A DNA stretch of 55,226 nt from Porticoccaceae bacterium (lineage in GTDB: Bacteria > Pseudomonadota > Gammaproteobacteria > Pseudomonadales > Porticoccaceae), in the NCBI GenBank assembly GCA_029248755.1, contig JAQWIR010000040.1, positions 1 through 55,226 on the forward strand, in the 5' to 3' direction. A program made the position numbers and the translations under genes. The notes below the pieces were generated by a model. That model was not told where the DNA came from. It was given only the letters and a program-made list of their open reading frames with translations, and searched no databases. Below are positions 8,984 to 22,302 of this stretch, piece after piece. The number at the start of each line of letters is the position of its first letter. Positions within the stretch are counted from its first letter, which is position 1.

Positions 8984-10182
8984 GGCGATTATTACTGGTT
9001 ACGCTGGGTGCATTATTATTGGGTGCGTCAGCTATAGGTCTGATGCAACAGGATCAAGGCTACATTCTTGTTAGTCTTGGTACCGTCAGTGTTGAGATGA
9101 GCTTTTGGCTGGGTGCCATTATTTTTGTAGCCACTAGCTGCCTTTTTATATGGTTATTATTGTTCTTAAAATGGCTTTTGGCTGCCGGTGGTGTCAGGCA
9201 ATGGTGGGTCGCGAGACGAGCGGTAAAGCAAACCAGTCAAACCGCTAAGGGCTTGATGGATTTTTTAAGCGGAGATTGGTCATCGGCGGGTCGTGGACTA
9301 AAACAGTCAGTAAAAGATCCTGCATTGTCTAAGATAAGCCTGTTGTTCGCGGCAAAAGCAGCGGCAAATAATAAGCAATTAGATCAAGCAATGGCGTTAT
9401 TAAACCGCTTTTCTATGGAATATCCAGAGCAAAAAGGATTTGCTGATTTAATTCTAGCTGAGACATTAATTGATGCCGCGCAAATTGATCAAGCGATAGA
9501 GATTCTTGAGGCGGATAAATCAGACAATAAAATGGCCCTAAGATTACTGGCCGATGTCTATTGTATGCGCTCTAATTGGATGTCTTTAAGTGCCTTGATG
9601 CCAAAGCTAAAGCGTAAGTCTGTGTTTGATGAAAAAGATTTTAAAGCCCTTCAAATTGTGTGTTTTTGTGGTTTATTGACTAATATTGACGATAATCTGC
9701 CGGTTAAGATAAAACTTCAAAAATTAGAAAGCATATGGTCTGATGTGCCTCGATCATTGCGCCAAATACCCGAAATTCTAGCTGCTTACAGCGATGGCTT
9801 AGCAACTGCAGACGCCCCAGAGCAAGCATTAAGTCTGTTGGCGAAAGCACTTAAAGTAAATTGGAATCGATGTCTACTAGAAGCCTATGGTCGATTAGAA
9901 ATTAAAGATGGCACAAAACAGTTAGCTTTAGGCGAGCAATGGCTGGCAAAATACTCTGATGACCCGCTTTTGCTATTTTCTCTCGGTCGTATTTGTCGCA
10001 GGATGGGGTTTCTAGGTAAGGCTAAGGATTATATGAAATCGACCATTGAGCGGGCCCCTTCAGTTCAGGCTTACCATGAGTTAGCGGCGATACTTGAATT
10101 ACTTGGGGATACTCAAGCTAGCTCAGAAATATATCGACAGGGTTTAAAGTTTGCTACGCAATCAAATACCGAAAAAGTTTAA
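8980..10182 (+). CDS. hemY: HemY-family TPR membrane protein
   Basis: A 400-residue protein with two N-terminal membrane helices (about residues 3-22 and 40-66), the HemY_N domain (GLMDFLSGDWSSAGRGLKQS near residue 90) and tetratricopeptide-type helices to the end (LLFSLGRICRRMGFLGKAKD). It has nothing to do with the protoporphyrinogen oxidase also called HemY in Bacillus. The GTG start overlaps the hemX stop in GTGA, so the two are coupled. The stop region overlaps the convergent mnmC stop by 4 bp. Confidence 0.87.
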   Translation: MRRLLLVTLGALLLGASAIGLMQQDQGYILVSLGTVSVEMSFWLGAIIFVATSCLFIWLLLFLKWLLAAGGVRQWWVARRAVKQTSQTAKGLMDFLSGDWSSAGRGLKQSVKDPALSKISLLFAAKAAANNKQLDQAMALLNRFSMEYPEQKGFADLILAETLIDAAQIDQAIEILEADKSDNKMALRLLADVYCMRSNWMSLSALMPKLKRKSVFDEKDFKALQIVCFCGLLTNIDDNLPVKIKLQKLESIWSDVPRSLRQIPEILAAYSDGLATADAPEQALSLLAKALKVNWNRCLLEAYGRLEIKDGTKQLALGEQWLAKYSDDPLLLFSLGRICRRMGFLGKAKDYMKSTIERAPSVQAYHELAAILELLGDTQASSEIYRQGLKFATQSNTEKV

Positions 10183-12251
10183 ATTTTTCGCCGTTTTAGA
10201 TCTCTTATTAAAAATCTTGCTGGATGCATTGCCAGCCTAAGATCCCTTTCGATAGGGGGAATTTCACCACTAATTTCTGCAGCTAAAATTTCTGCTGTTA
10301 GTGGCCCATAACTCAGGCCTCTTGAGCCCAAGCCACAGTGCATATATAGGCCTGGTTGATAATTGCCAAAGCTATCTATATCTGATGTAGCATCCTGTCG
10401 CAGAGCTTGATGTTGTTGAATAAACTGGTCTGCGTTTGGCACTGCACCTACTATGGGTAAATAATCCTTTGTGGTACAGCGAAAATTAGCTCTGCCATCT
10501 ATATGTTCTAGATCATCTCTCTTTCCAGATTTTATAGCCTTTGCAATACCTGGATCAGTTTTGCTGAGTGTATCTATATTGGCTAAATGATCCTCTACTC
10601 GGAGCGCCTTGGATAGCAGACCCTTGTTGTAGGATGCACCACAACTTTGCACGCCATTACTTGTTGGCGCTATATAGCCTTTACCACAAATCACTGTTTT
10701 TAAATCATTGATCGCGCTGTCGGTAGTGATATGTGTAACCTGACCGCGCAATTGGTTGACTGAAAGGAAATTGGTTTGAGAAAAGTTAGCGCATTCATAG
10801 GCAGTGGCTACGACTAATGTTTCGGCACTGTCTACAATATTGGCCTGCGGGTCTTTGAGTATCCATTGGTTGTTTTTAGAACAGCGTTCTATTTGATCAA
10901 TATCTGCACTTAGAAGTGTAATATTTTCTTCTTCCAATATTTTCTGACATAACTGTTGTGGCGGTAGCCAGCCTAAACGCGGAAAAAATAGTCCCAATTG
11001 GGCTTCAAGTGCAAGACCACTGATAGCACAGATTTGTTGATTATCTAATGGGGTGACTAACTCTTTATGATCGGCATAACGCTCAGCTATTTGTTGCAAA
11101 TTTAGAGTGGATTTATCGCTGTCAGGCAACAACATAACACCACATTGTGAGCCTAAACCCTGATCCCAAAATTGTTGATAGTAACGACTAGCTAATGTCA
11201 TAGCGGTGAGATTAACTCTTGGTAGAGCATCATTTTGGCGAGATAGTTTAGGGTAGACCACCGCTTGAAGGTTTCCAGAACCCTCGTTAGCTACAGAGTT
11301 ATGCCGATCGATTAATCTTACTTTAAAGCCCTTTTTACTCAAGGCAGCAGCAGTTAAACAACCGGCAATACCTGCGCCAATAATAATTACATCCTTATTA
11401 CTTTTTTGATTTGGTAGTTGATTAATATGCCAATGTGTAGAGGTCAGATTTTCAGTTTTTAATTGTCCGGTGAAGTTGCCTTTTAAAGATTCTCTCTTTT
11501 TGCCAAATCCATTAATTTTAATAGCTTCAAACCCGGCATTTACAAGGCCCTTTCGAACTTCTGAGGCGCAGGTAAAAGTTGAAAATGTTGTTTCTTCGAA
11601 TGATAAAGAGGCCACAGTTTCAAATAGTTCATCAGTCCACATATCGGGGTTTTTGGTTGGAGAAAAGCCATCCAAAAACCACGCATCTACGGATTTTTTT
11701 TGATAGCTAGCTAAAAATGACTGAGGACTTTGGGCTATGCTTTTTAGCATCTGATTGGCTTCGCCAAGCAACAATAAAAGTTGAATACGCCCTTCGGCTA
11801 ATTCAACGAGATGAACCCCTGGGGTTAATACCGGGTATTGATCAAGCAATTGCTGAGACAATTCAGAAAAAACAGACCATCCTTGATGAATTTCTTGTAT
11901 ATCAGATAGGGAAATAGGTCTTATTTCAGTGGAGATAAACTGTAGACGCCAATGTTTGGGTGCGGTTTTTAGCCACAAATCACAGGCGGTTAAAAAATTG
12001 AGCCCGGTACCAAAGCCCGTTTCACCAATAACAAAAACAGAATGACTAGAGTCCTGTTGGGCGGATAAATTTTCCCAACGCTCTCGTAGCTGGTTTTGCT
12101 GTAAAAACAGGTATTCAGTTTCTTTTAAGCCATGTTCAAAAAAAGGTTGATCGCTACGATAATAAACATCATCGTAATCATTACAAAAGGGAATATTATC
12201 CCGCCATTCAATGGTGGCAGTCTTAACGTCTAACCCGAGGGCTTTAGTCAT
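10179..12251 (-). CDS. mnmC: Bifunctional tRNA wobble-uridine biosynthesis protein MnmC
   Basis: This enzyme completes 5-methylaminomethyl-(2-thio)uridine at tRNA position 34: the FAD domain removes the carboxymethyl group and the methyltransferase domain methylates the product with SAM. The methyltransferase comes first, with GETGFGTGLNFL at residues 76-87 and DAWFLDGFSPTKNPDMW near 189. The FAD oxidoreductase starts with the dinucleotide loop IIGAGIAG near 290-297 and ends with MHCGLGSRGLSYGPL. I use the ATG at 12251, overlapping the fldB stop in ATGA, giving 690 residues. The longer open frame from 12293 would run 46 bp into fldB. Confidence 0.95.
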   Translation of the reverse strand: MTKALGLDVKTATIEWRDNIPFCNDYDDVYYRSDQPFFEHGLKETEYLFLQQNQLRERWENLSAQQDSSHSVFVIGETGFGTGLNFLTACDLWLKTAPKHWRLQFISTEIRPISLSDIQEIHQGWSVFSELSQQLLDQYPVLTPGVHLVELAEGRIQLLLLLGEANQMLKSIAQSPQSFLASYQKKSVDAWFLDGFSPTKNPDMWTDELFETVASLSFEETTFSTFTCASEVRKGLVNAGFEAIKINGFGKKRESLKGNFTGQLKTENLTSTHWHINQLPNQKSNKDVIIIGAGIAGCLTAAALSKKGFKVRLIDRHNSVANEGSGNLQAVVYPKLSRQNDALPRVNLTAMTLASRYYQQFWDQGLGSQCGVMLLPDSDKSTLNLQQIAERYADHKELVTPLDNQQICAISGLALEAQLGLFFPRLGWLPPQQLCQKILEEENITLLSADIDQIERCSKNNQWILKDPQANIVDSAETLVVATAYECANFSQTNFLSVNQLRGQVTHITTDSAINDLKTVICGKGYIAPTSNGVQSCGASYNKGLLSKALRVEDHLANIDTLSKTDPGIAKAIKSGKRDDLEHIDGRANFRCTTKDYLPIVGAVPNADQFIQQHQALRQDATSDIDSFGNYQPGLYMHCGLGSRGLSYGPLTAEILAAEISGEIPPIERDLRLAMHPARFLIRDLKRRKI

Positions 12252-12787
12252 GATGGGGTAAGACCAAATTCTTCTAGTATCTGTTGACACCACTGGTCTA
12301 TATATTGATCGGTAAGGTCAAATTGATTTTCATCGTCTAAGGCTAAGCCCAAGAAGAATTTTTGATCCTTGGTTAGCGCCTTTGACTGCTCAAATTCATA
12401 ACCCTTGTTTGGCCACAATCCAATTGCCGATGCCCCTTGATTGACTGCTTTAGCCCATAGATAGCCAAGAGCATCTTGAAACCACTGAGGATAGCCTATT
12501 TGATCACCAAGCCCAAAAATGGCGACCTTGGTGTGGGATAAATCTATGTCATCTAGGCGGTGCCAATGGGTTTCCCAGTCCTCTTGAAGCTCTCCATAAT
12601 CCCATGTGGGTATGCCGAGAATAAGATGCTGGTACTGCGGCAATAATTGTATGCAGTCATTGGCAATATTATGTACATCAATTTTTTGCTCAGGTATTTT
12701 GCTTTGGATACAGTCGCGAATTTTTTCTGCCGCCATTTCGGTATAGCAGGTTGAGCTTCCGTAAAACAGTCCGATAGTATTTTGCAT
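12248..12787 (-). CDS. fldB: Flavodoxin, FldB-like
   Basis: A 179-residue long-chain flavodoxin. The FMN phosphate loop YGSSTCYTEMAAEKIRD is at residues 9-25, LGIPTWDYGELQEDWE contains the first isoalloxazine-stacking Trp, and FGLGDQIGYPQWFQDALG the second loop. The sequence looks closer to E. coli FldB than FldA (for example WPNKGYEFEQSKAL and GLALDDENQFDL). It serves as a low-potential electron carrier. It sits between trmL (adjacent, no gap) and mnmC (4-bp overlap), a position suggesting cotranslation with tRNA-modification genes, but no specific partner can be assigned. Confidence 0.9.
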   Translation of the reverse strand: MQNTIGLFYGSSTCYTEMAAEKIRDCIQSKIPEQKIDVHNIANDCIQLLPQYQHLILGIPTWDYGELQEDWETHWHRLDDIDLSHTKVAIFGLGDQIGYPQWFQDALGYLWAKAVNQGASAIGLWPNKGYEFEQSKALTKDQKFFLGLALDDENQFDLTDQYIDQWCQQILEEFGLTPS

Positions 12788-13273
12788 TTACTTGCCTTGC
12801 TCCTGTGAGTCAAAACTACCGGCAAAATCTAATTGACGCCATGCCTCATAGGTAACAATGGATACCGCATTAGATAGATTAAGACTGCGACTATCTGGCT
12901 GCATAGGTAGGCGAATGACGTTATCTTCTCCTAAACTTTGACGCAAATCCGCAGGTAAACCCCGTGTTTCTGGGCCAAAAAGTAGGCAGTCACCAGGCTT
13001 GTATGTAACGTTTGAAAAACAATTTTTGCCTTTGGTGCTAAGCCCATAAATAGTATTAGGCTTTACTGTTTCAATATAAGCTTTCCAGTTTTTATGAACC
13101 TGGAGAGATTGAAATTCTAAATAGTCCAGACCCGCGCGGCGTAATTTTTTATCATCCAAATCAAATCCAATAGGCTCTATTAAGTGCAGCGTAAAGCCGG
13201 TGTTGGCACAAAGTCGAATTATATTGCCTGTATTGGGCGGAATTTCAGGTTGATAAAGTACAATATCGATCAT
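12788..13273 (-). CDS. trmL: tRNA (cytidine/uridine-34 2'-O)-methyltransferase TrmL
   Basis: A minimal 161-residue SPOUT methyltransferase of the TrmL/YibK type, which 2'-O-methylates wobble position 34 of the tRNA-Leu isoacceptors. The N-terminal MIDIVLYQPEIPPNTGNIIR carries the conserved Asn-Thr-Gly-Asn-Ile-Arg core. The trefoil-knot motifs are LLFGPETRGLP and IRLPMQPDSRSLNLSNAVSI. There is no extra RNA-binding domain, as expected. It is first in the trmL-fldB-mnmC run and divergent from yheU across 121 bp. Confidence 0.95.
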   Translation of the reverse strand: MIDIVLYQPEIPPNTGNIIRLCANTGFTLHLIEPIGFDLDDKKLRRAGLDYLEFQSLQVHKNWKAYIETVKPNTIYGLSTKGKNCFSNVTYKPGDCLLFGPETRGLPADLRQSLGEDNVIRLPMQPDSRSLNLSNAVSIVTYEAWRQLDFAGSFDSQEQGK

Positions 13274-13394
13274 AGGTAATATTTTATTCGCACAGTAGTA
13301 TTTTATGGGACAATGCTATTATCGCATTAAATGATGATGGGATTACAGAGGCGATAAGCCTTTTTAAATCTAAACTTAACATGAGGTCAATTGG

Positions 13395-13706
13395 ATGATT
13401 GAAATACCGTTCCAGCGATTGGGGGATGACATTTTGCAGGCCATTATCGAAGAATTCATTCTTCGGGAAGGGACCGACTATGGCGCTTATGAAGCAGATT
13501 TTGAAAGTAAGGTGGCTCAGGTGCACAAACAATTAGCCTCAGGTGAGATTGTGATTACATTTGATCCAAAAACAGAAAATTGTACAGTGCTAACGCGCCA
13601 TCAGTTTCAGCGCAACAAGCGCACACTTATGCAAGAAAGAAATTTTGCTCAACAAGATTTAGATACGTATCAAGACTATATTCATGATACGGGTGGGATT
13701 GAGTAA
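13395..13706 (+). CDS. yheU: YheU family protein (UPF0270)
   Basis: A 103-residue protein whose N-terminal 70 residues match the small UPF0270/YheU family: MIEIPFQRLGDDILQAII, then EEFILREGTDYG and QLASGEIVITFDP. The family's function is not established. The C-terminal 30 residues are extra, charged and probably helical (FQRNKRTLMQERNFAQQDL). It ends 2 bp before tilS, so the two are probably one operon. Confidence 0.85.
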   Translation: MIEIPFQRLGDDILQAIIEEFILREGTDYGAYEADFESKVAQVHKQLASGEIVITFDPKTENCTVLTRHQFQRNKRTLMQERNFAQQDLDTYQDYIHDTGGIE

Positions 13707-13708
13707 GC

Positions 13709-15043
13709 ATGTCTGAATCATCGGCTTTAAATTCGGCATTAATTCCCTGGAAGCAGGCGATTGACGATGCGCCACAGATTTTGCTAGGTCTAAGTGGTGG
13801 TATGGATTCGATACTGTTACTAACACTGCTTAAAGAACAAGTTGATTCTCAGTGTATCCAAGCGGTTCATATTAACCATGGGTTATCGGACAACGCTGAT
13901 CAGTGGCAACAGTTTGCTAAAGACTATTGCGAAAACATTGGCGTGGATTTTTATGCGAAAAAAATTCAACTTGTAGCCACAGGTGATGGCATAGAGGCGG
14001 CAGCACGAGAAGCCCGATATTCAGTATTTGAAAAGCGACTAAAAGTGGGAGGGCTATTATTTTTGGCTCATCATGCTGATGATCAGGTAGAAACAGTGCT
14101 CTATCGACTATTGCGAGGTGCCGGCTCTAAAGGTTTGTCAGGTATGCCTGCAACAAGGCCACTGGGTGCAGGTAAGCTGATTCGTCCGCTATTAGATTAT
14201 TCAAGGCAAGACCTTCATGCTGAAGCTTTAAGTAGAAAGCTTAAATGGGTTGAAGATGAAAGCAATCAAGATAGCCACTTTGATCGCAACTATATCCGTA
14301 ATAAAGTGATTCCTGCTATTGCTCAGCGGTGGCCAAATTATGCTCAATCAATAATGCATTCAGCTGCATTGAGTCATCAATCAGATCATTTATCAAAAGC
14401 GTTGGCGATAGAAGATTTAAACCAATTAGAGATGAAAAAAGAGCGTGCTGGATGGTCTATTTCCCTCTCGTTATTCACTGAACTTTCAAATCTTAGGCAA
14501 AAAAACACATTGCGCTACTGGTCGGAAATTAACGATATTTCCGCTCCTAGCAGTAAGATTATTAATGAAATTTTGTCGTCTGTGGTGAGTGCTCGACAGG
14601 ATGCTTCGCCAGAGGTTGTTTGGCAATCCCAATGCTGGACACGATTTCAAAACCGACTATATTTATTAAATCATGACAATAAACAACTTCGATACAAATC
14701 ACCCATTAATTGGGATTTAAAAGATTGCCTATTACTTCCTGATAACAGTAGCCTCAATACTCGATTGAGTATTGGAAAGGGCTTAGGGCAAAACATAGAT
14801 AAAGTTGAGATACGTTATCGACAGGGCGGCGAACGATGCAAACCCGAGGGTAGAGGACATTCTAGTAGTTTAAAAAAGCTTTTATTAGAGTACCAATTAC
14901 CGTCTTGGCTGCGAGATAGAATTCCTTTATTTTATGTGCAAGATCAGCTGGTGGCTGTAGGTGATCTTTGGGTTTGTGACGGCTGGGGGGTTAAGCCTAA
15001 AGAAACGGGTATAGAGATTCTCTGGCAAGTAGATTCTCTTTAG
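13709..15043 (+). CDS. tilS: tRNA(Ile)-lysidine synthase
   Basis: A 444-residue PP-loop ATPase that attaches lysine to C34 of tRNA-Ile(CAU), changing both its decoding and its charging identity. The N-type ATP pyrophosphatase loop GLSGGMDS is at residues 27-34, with HINHGLSDNADQW and HHADDQVETVLYRLLRGAG following. RNYIRNKVIPAI is the family-typical segment after the catalytic domain. The C-terminal domain includes RYRQGGERCKPEGRGHSSSL. It follows yheU by 2 bp and is separated from pyrG by 148 bp. Confidence 0.95.
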   Translation: MSESSALNSALIPWKQAIDDAPQILLGLSGGMDSILLLTLLKEQVDSQCIQAVHINHGLSDNADQWQQFAKDYCENIGVDFYAKKIQLVATGDGIEAAAREARYSVFEKRLKVGGLLFLAHHADDQVETVLYRLLRGAGSKGLSGMPATRPLGAGKLIRPLLDYSRQDLHAEALSRKLKWVEDESNQDSHFDRNYIRNKVIPAIAQRWPNYAQSIMHSAALSHQSDHLSKALAIEDLNQLEMKKERAGWSISLSLFTELSNLRQKNTLRYWSEINDISAPSSKIINEILSSVVSARQDASPEVVWQSQCWTRFQNRLYLLNHDNKQLRYKSPINWDLKDCLLLPDNSSLNTRLSIGKGLGQNIDKVEIRYRQGGERCKPEGRGHSSSLKKLLLEYQLPSWLRDRIPLFYVQDQLVAVGDLWVCDGWGVKPKETGIEILWQVDSL

Positions 15044-15060
15044 ATGAGAGTGGAATACTA

Positions 15061-15105
15061 GCCACCTTTGTGGCAATATACTAACCCATCTTGATTCGGA
15101 TGGGT
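15061..15105 (+). promoter_or_regulatory. Tandem hairpins upstream of pyrG
   Basis: Two adjacent stem-loops lie in the tilS-pyrG gap. The first is GCCAC-CTTT-GTGGC at 15061-15074. The second is ACCCATC at 15084-15090 pairing with GATGGGT at 15099-15105 around an 8-nt loop. Neither is followed by a T-run, so they do not look like intrinsic terminators. They may sit in the tilS 3' end or in a pyrG leader. Confidence 0.35.
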
Positions 15106-15161
15106 CAAAGGCTTTAATCACTCACTTGATTAGCCAGATCACCTTCCAAAAAGACAATTAA

Positions 15162-17678
<2,517 letters not shown>

Positions 17679-17750
17679 TTTTAGTCTGGATGGTTTAGCC
17701 GTTCAGATTTTTGAATATGAACAACCCCAACTTTATGGAGAAATTTTTGA

Positions 17751-19037
<1,287 letters not shown>

Positions 19038-19087
19038 TCACTGCTGGTTAGCAACAGTTTCACATATATGGTTAGATTGATTACATT

Positions 19088-19393
19088 ATGCGTTGGTTAA
19101 TGTTTTTTTTGGTTGCTATTCTCGTGCTTCTTCAGATTCGTCTGTGGTTTGGTGAGGGTAGTATTTCCAATAAAATAACATTAGATAAGCAGTGGGATTC
19201 GCAGCAGCAGATTAATGAACAGCATAGGCTGCGTAATCGGTTGATTGCGCAAGAGGTGGAAAGCCTAAAAACCAATCTCGATTCCCTTGAAGAAAAAGCG
19301 CGCAAAGACCTTGGTATGATTAAAGATGGTGAAGTTTTTTATCTAGTGATAGACAAAAAGAAACAGTCTGCAACTGACAGAGCTGAACCCTAA
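19088..19393 (+). CDS. ftsB: Cell division protein FtsB
   Basis: A 101-residue bitopic protein of the FtsQLB divisome subcomplex. The membrane helix spans about residues 3-20 (WLMFFLVAILVLLQIRLW) and is followed by GEGSIS and a periplasmic coiled coil (QINEQHRLRNRLIAQEVE). The family-typical EEKARKDLGMIKDGEVFYLV follows. The position between eno and ispD is the standard one, and the 3-bp gap to ispD suggests cotranslation. Confidence 0.94.
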   Translation: MRWLMFFLVAILVLLQIRLWFGEGSISNKITLDKQWDSQQQINEQHRLRNRLIAQEVESLKTNLDSLEEKARKDLGMIKDGEVFYLVIDKKKQSATDRAEP

Positions 19394-19396
19394 CCG

Positions 19397-20104
19397 ATGA
19401 CTGGATTTATATCAAAAATATGGGCTATTGTTCCGGCAGCGGGGCAGGGACAGCGTTTTTCAGATACTAAACCAAAACAATTTTTTGAGCTCAACGGTCA
19501 GCTAATTGCCGAGCATAGTTTAAGTCGCCTGTTAGCGGTTCCTCAAATCGAACAAATAATAGTTCCCAGCGATATTGATTGCATCTGGTGGTCACAGGTT
19601 CTATCCATTAAACATTCAAAAACTAGGCAGGTTAAAGGCGGTGAGCAAAGGGCGCATTCAGTACTAAATGGCATCCTATCCTTAACTGAATTAGCCTCAG
19701 ATAATGATTGGGTGCTGGTACACGATATAGCCAGACCCTGCGTTACTAAAACAGATATTAATCAATTAATTATGGCGGTCAAAGATCACCCGGTGGGTGG
19801 TATTTTAACCGCTAAAATCGAGGAAACTGTAAAACAAGTAGCCTTGGATAATCACATTTCAGCCACAGTGGACCGCACTCATCACAGATTAGCTCAAACA
19901 CCACAGATGTTCAGATACGGTTTATTAAAACATGCCATTAGTGCCTGTTTGGAGGAAAATATCATTCCAACCGATGAGGCATTTGCCATTGAACATGCAG
20001 GGTTAAAAGTTCTGAGTGTCGAAGGTCGTCGCGATAACATTAAAATTACTCGCCAAGAAGATTTACCCATAGCATCTGCAATTATAAACAGTCAGGAGGT
20101 ATAA
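19397..20104 (+). CDS. ispD: 2-C-methyl-D-erythritol 4-phosphate cytidylyltransferase
   Basis: A 235-residue enzyme of the MEP pathway that transfers CMP from CTP to methylerythritol 4-phosphate. The nucleotide-binding signature is IVPAAGQGQRFSDTKPKQF. GGEQRAHSVLNGI, VLVHDIARPCV, QTPQMFRYGLL and PTDEAFAIEHAG are all family blocks. It is immediately followed by ispF (3 bp), and the upstream RBS of ispF (AGGAGG) lies inside its last codons. Confidence 0.96.
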   Translation: MTGFISKIWAIVPAAGQGQRFSDTKPKQFFELNGQLIAEHSLSRLLAVPQIEQIIVPSDIDCIWWSQVLSIKHSKTRQVKGGEQRAHSVLNGILSLTELASDNDWVLVHDIARPCVTKTDINQLIMAVKDHPVGGILTAKIEETVKQVALDNHISATVDRTHHRLAQTPQMFRYGLLKHAISACLEENIIPTDEAFAIEHAGLKVLSVEGRRDNIKITRQEDLPIASAIINSQEV

Positions 20105-20107
20105 ATA

Positions 20108-20587
20108 ATGCGTATTGGGCAAGGATATGATGTGCATGCCTTTGGTGAAGGCAATAGTTTAACCATTGGTGGCGTAAAGATTCCCCATAAGCGTTCATTA
20201 ATAGCCCATTCAGATGGTGATGTTTTAATCCATGCATTGATGGATGCTATTCTCGGCGCCCTTGCATTGGGCGACATTGGCCATCATTTTCCCGATACAG
20301 ACCCTCAGTATAAAGGTTGTAGTAGCAGAGAATTGTTAAAAAATATATACCAATTAATGTCGGAAAAAGGTTTTCACCTTGCCAATGCAGATATAACTCT
20401 AGTTGCAGAGATGCCAAAAATGGCACCTCATTTAAAGGCAATGATTATTAATCTGGCGCAGGATCTTCAGTGTTCAGCTAATCAGTTAAATATTAAAGCG
20501 ACAACTACAGAAAAGTTAGGATTTATTGGTCGCGGTGAAGGCATAGCTTGTCACGCAATTGTTTTATTAAGTGCCAAAGAGGTCTAG
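20108..20587 (+). CDS. ispF: 2-C-methyl-D-erythritol 2,4-cyclodiphosphate synthase
   Basis: A 159-residue trimeric enzyme forming the cyclic diphosphate in the MEP pathway. Zn and substrate residues are visible as Asp8 and His10 in [10 protein letters not shown], the [15 protein letters not shown] block with a further Zn-binding His, and [32 protein letters not shown] is the C-terminal signature. The end overlaps the proposed truD start by 17 bp. Confidence 0.97.
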   Translation: MRIGQGYDVHAFGEGNSLTIGGVKIPHKRSLIAHSDGDVLIHALMDAILGALALGDIGHHFPDTDPQYKGCSSRELLKNIYQLMSEKGFHLANADITLVAEMPKMAPHLKAMIINLAQDLQCSANQLNIKATTTEKLGFIGRGEGIACHAIVLLSAKEV

Positions 20588-21545
20588 GTATATCAGTTTA
20601 GATCGTTACAGGTTCGACAAGCTTAAAAGACTGCATGGCGACCCACTGGCAACCGCCAGTTTTCGCAACTGTCCCGAAGATTTTATAGTGGATGAAATCT
20701 TCGATTTCCAACCTACTAACGAAGGTGAGCATCTACTACTTCACATAAAAAAACGCGATCAAAATACTCAGTGGGTAGCAGGTCTTTTAGCTGAGTTGGC
20801 GGGTATTGATCATAGATCAGTGGGGTTTTGCGGACTTAAAGATCGATTTGCAGTCACTACTCAGTGGTTTAGCTTACACCTTCCAGGACGCCATATTGAG
20901 AGTGACCAGTTAGCCCATGCAGATTTTCAAATACTCACTAGTGCACGCCATAATAAAAAATTAAGAAGAGGCATGCATGCAGGCAATCGATTTTCAATTG
21001 TACTGCGCGATTTTTCAATTGATCTCGAGATACTTGAACAAAGACTTGAGCTGATTCAAAAATCCGGTGTACCCAATTACTTCACCGAGCAGCGATTTGG
21101 CTGGGATGCAAACAACCTAGTAAAAGCCGAAGAACTCATTGCTCAAAGAAAGCTAAAAGGCAACCGTCATGGCACAGGTATCTATTTATCCGCAGCGCGC
21201 TCATGGTTATTTAATCTCCTTTTAGATCGCTACTTAGCTCTTGGAGAGATAAAGCAACAAGATACGGGCCCATTATGGGGTCGCGGGCGATCTACTACAG
21301 AGGCTAGTTTTAGTGAGCACGAGCAGCAGCTGCTCAGTGACTGGCCAACTTGGTGTCATGCACTTGAGCATGCTGGACTTCAGCAGCAGCGTAGGACGTT
21401 TATCCTGCACCCTCAAAAATTTAGTTATAAAGGGTCCGTGCAGGGTCAATTTGAATTTAACTTTGAATTACCCAATGGCGCCTATGCCACTGCAGTATTG
21501 CGTGAAATTGCTGAATTATTTCGCCCCGAGATCACCCGCCTGTGA
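20571..21545 (+). CDS. truD: tRNA pseudouridine(13) synthase TruD
   Basis: A 324-residue pseudouridine synthase modifying U13 of tRNA-Glu. The catalytic Asp is in the family motif [13 protein letters not shown] near residue 90, and [32 protein letters not shown] and [13 protein letters not shown] are TruD blocks. The only standard start in frame is a GTG at 20571 inside ispF, without a visible ribosome-binding site, so the exact N-terminus is uncertain. In related genomes surE follows truD. Here 72 bp lead straight to pcm. Confidence 0.93.
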   Translation: MPKRSRYISLDRYRFDKLKRLHGDPLATASFRNCPEDFIVDEIFDFQPTNEGEHLLLHIKKRDQNTQWVAGLLAELAGIDHRSVGFCGLKDRFAVTTQWFSLHLPGRHIESDQLAHADFQILTSARHNKKLRRGMHAGNRFSIVLRDFSIDLEILEQRLELIQKSGVPNYFTEQRFGWDANNLVKAEELIAQRKLKGNRHGTGIYLSAARSWLFNLLLDRYLALGEIKQQDTGPLWGRGRSTTEASFSEHEQQLLSDWPTWCHALEHAGLQQQRRTFILHPQKFSYKGSVQGQFEFNFELPNGAYATAVLREIAELFRPEITRL

Positions 21546-21617
21546 TATATTTGATGCAAGTATTTAGATCCTTAGTTATTCAAAACTTATGCAGTTTTAT
21601 TTTGTTAGGAGCATTCG

Positions 21618-22289
21618 GTGAATTCGATTGATTTTGCTGGGATAGGTATGACATCTCAGCGTACAAGGGAGCGTTTAATCAAGCGCTTAAAAGAGCAGGG
21701 AATCAGCAATCAAAAGGTATTAGATGTCATTAGGTTAACCCCTCGTCATTTATTTCTTGATGAGGCCCTAGCTCATCGAGCCTATGAAGACACCGCTCTC
21801 CCCATTGGATTCTCACAAACCTTATCACAGCCCTATATAGTGGCTAGAATGACTGAAATACTCCTAAGTGCCGGTCCATTGCGTCGAGTTTTAGAAATAG
21901 GAACTGGCTCAGGTTATCAATCTACAGTATTGTCTCAGTTAGTCGACACCGTATTTTCAGTAGAGCGCATTGAGCCACTACTAAAAAAGGCTCGAGATCG
22001 ATTTAGAACCTTGGGGTTAAATAATATCTTTACTTCTTTGTCAGACGGAGGTTTTGGCTGGAACAACAATGCGCCCTATGATGGCATAATTTCAACAGCT
22101 GCACCTCAGACAATCCCTGAGCAACTCCTGCGACAGTTAGCACCCAATGGTATTTTAGTGATACCTGTCGGTAATGGTGTGTCACAAAGTCTAAGTGTTA
22201 TAAAACGTGTGGGTGACTCTAACGAATTTGATGAAGATATTGTTGAAAAGGTAAAATTCGTCCCCTTATTAACCGGAGTCACACATTAA
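21618..22289 (+). CDS. pcm: Protein-L-isoaspartate O-methyltransferase
   Basis: A 223-residue SAM-dependent repair enzyme that methylates isoaspartyl residues of aged proteins, classically important in stationary phase and placed next to rpoS. The SAM loop is [18 protein letters not shown] near residue 92, and [19 protein letters not shown] is the family-specific segment before it. GTG start with TTAGGAG 6 nt upstream. Confidence 0.95.
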   Translation: MNSIDFAGIGMTSQRTRERLIKRLKEQGISNQKVLDVIRLTPRHLFLDEALAHRAYEDTALPIGFSQTLSQPYIVARMTEILLSAGPLRRVLEIGTGSGYQSTVLSQLVDTVFSVERIEPLLKKARDRFRTLGLNNIFTSLSDGGFGWNNNAPYDGIISTAAPQTIPEQLLRQLAPNGILVIPVGNGVSQSLSVIKRVGDSNEFDEDIVEKVKFVPLLTGVTH

Positions 22290-22302
22290 AATTTACAGGT
22301 AA

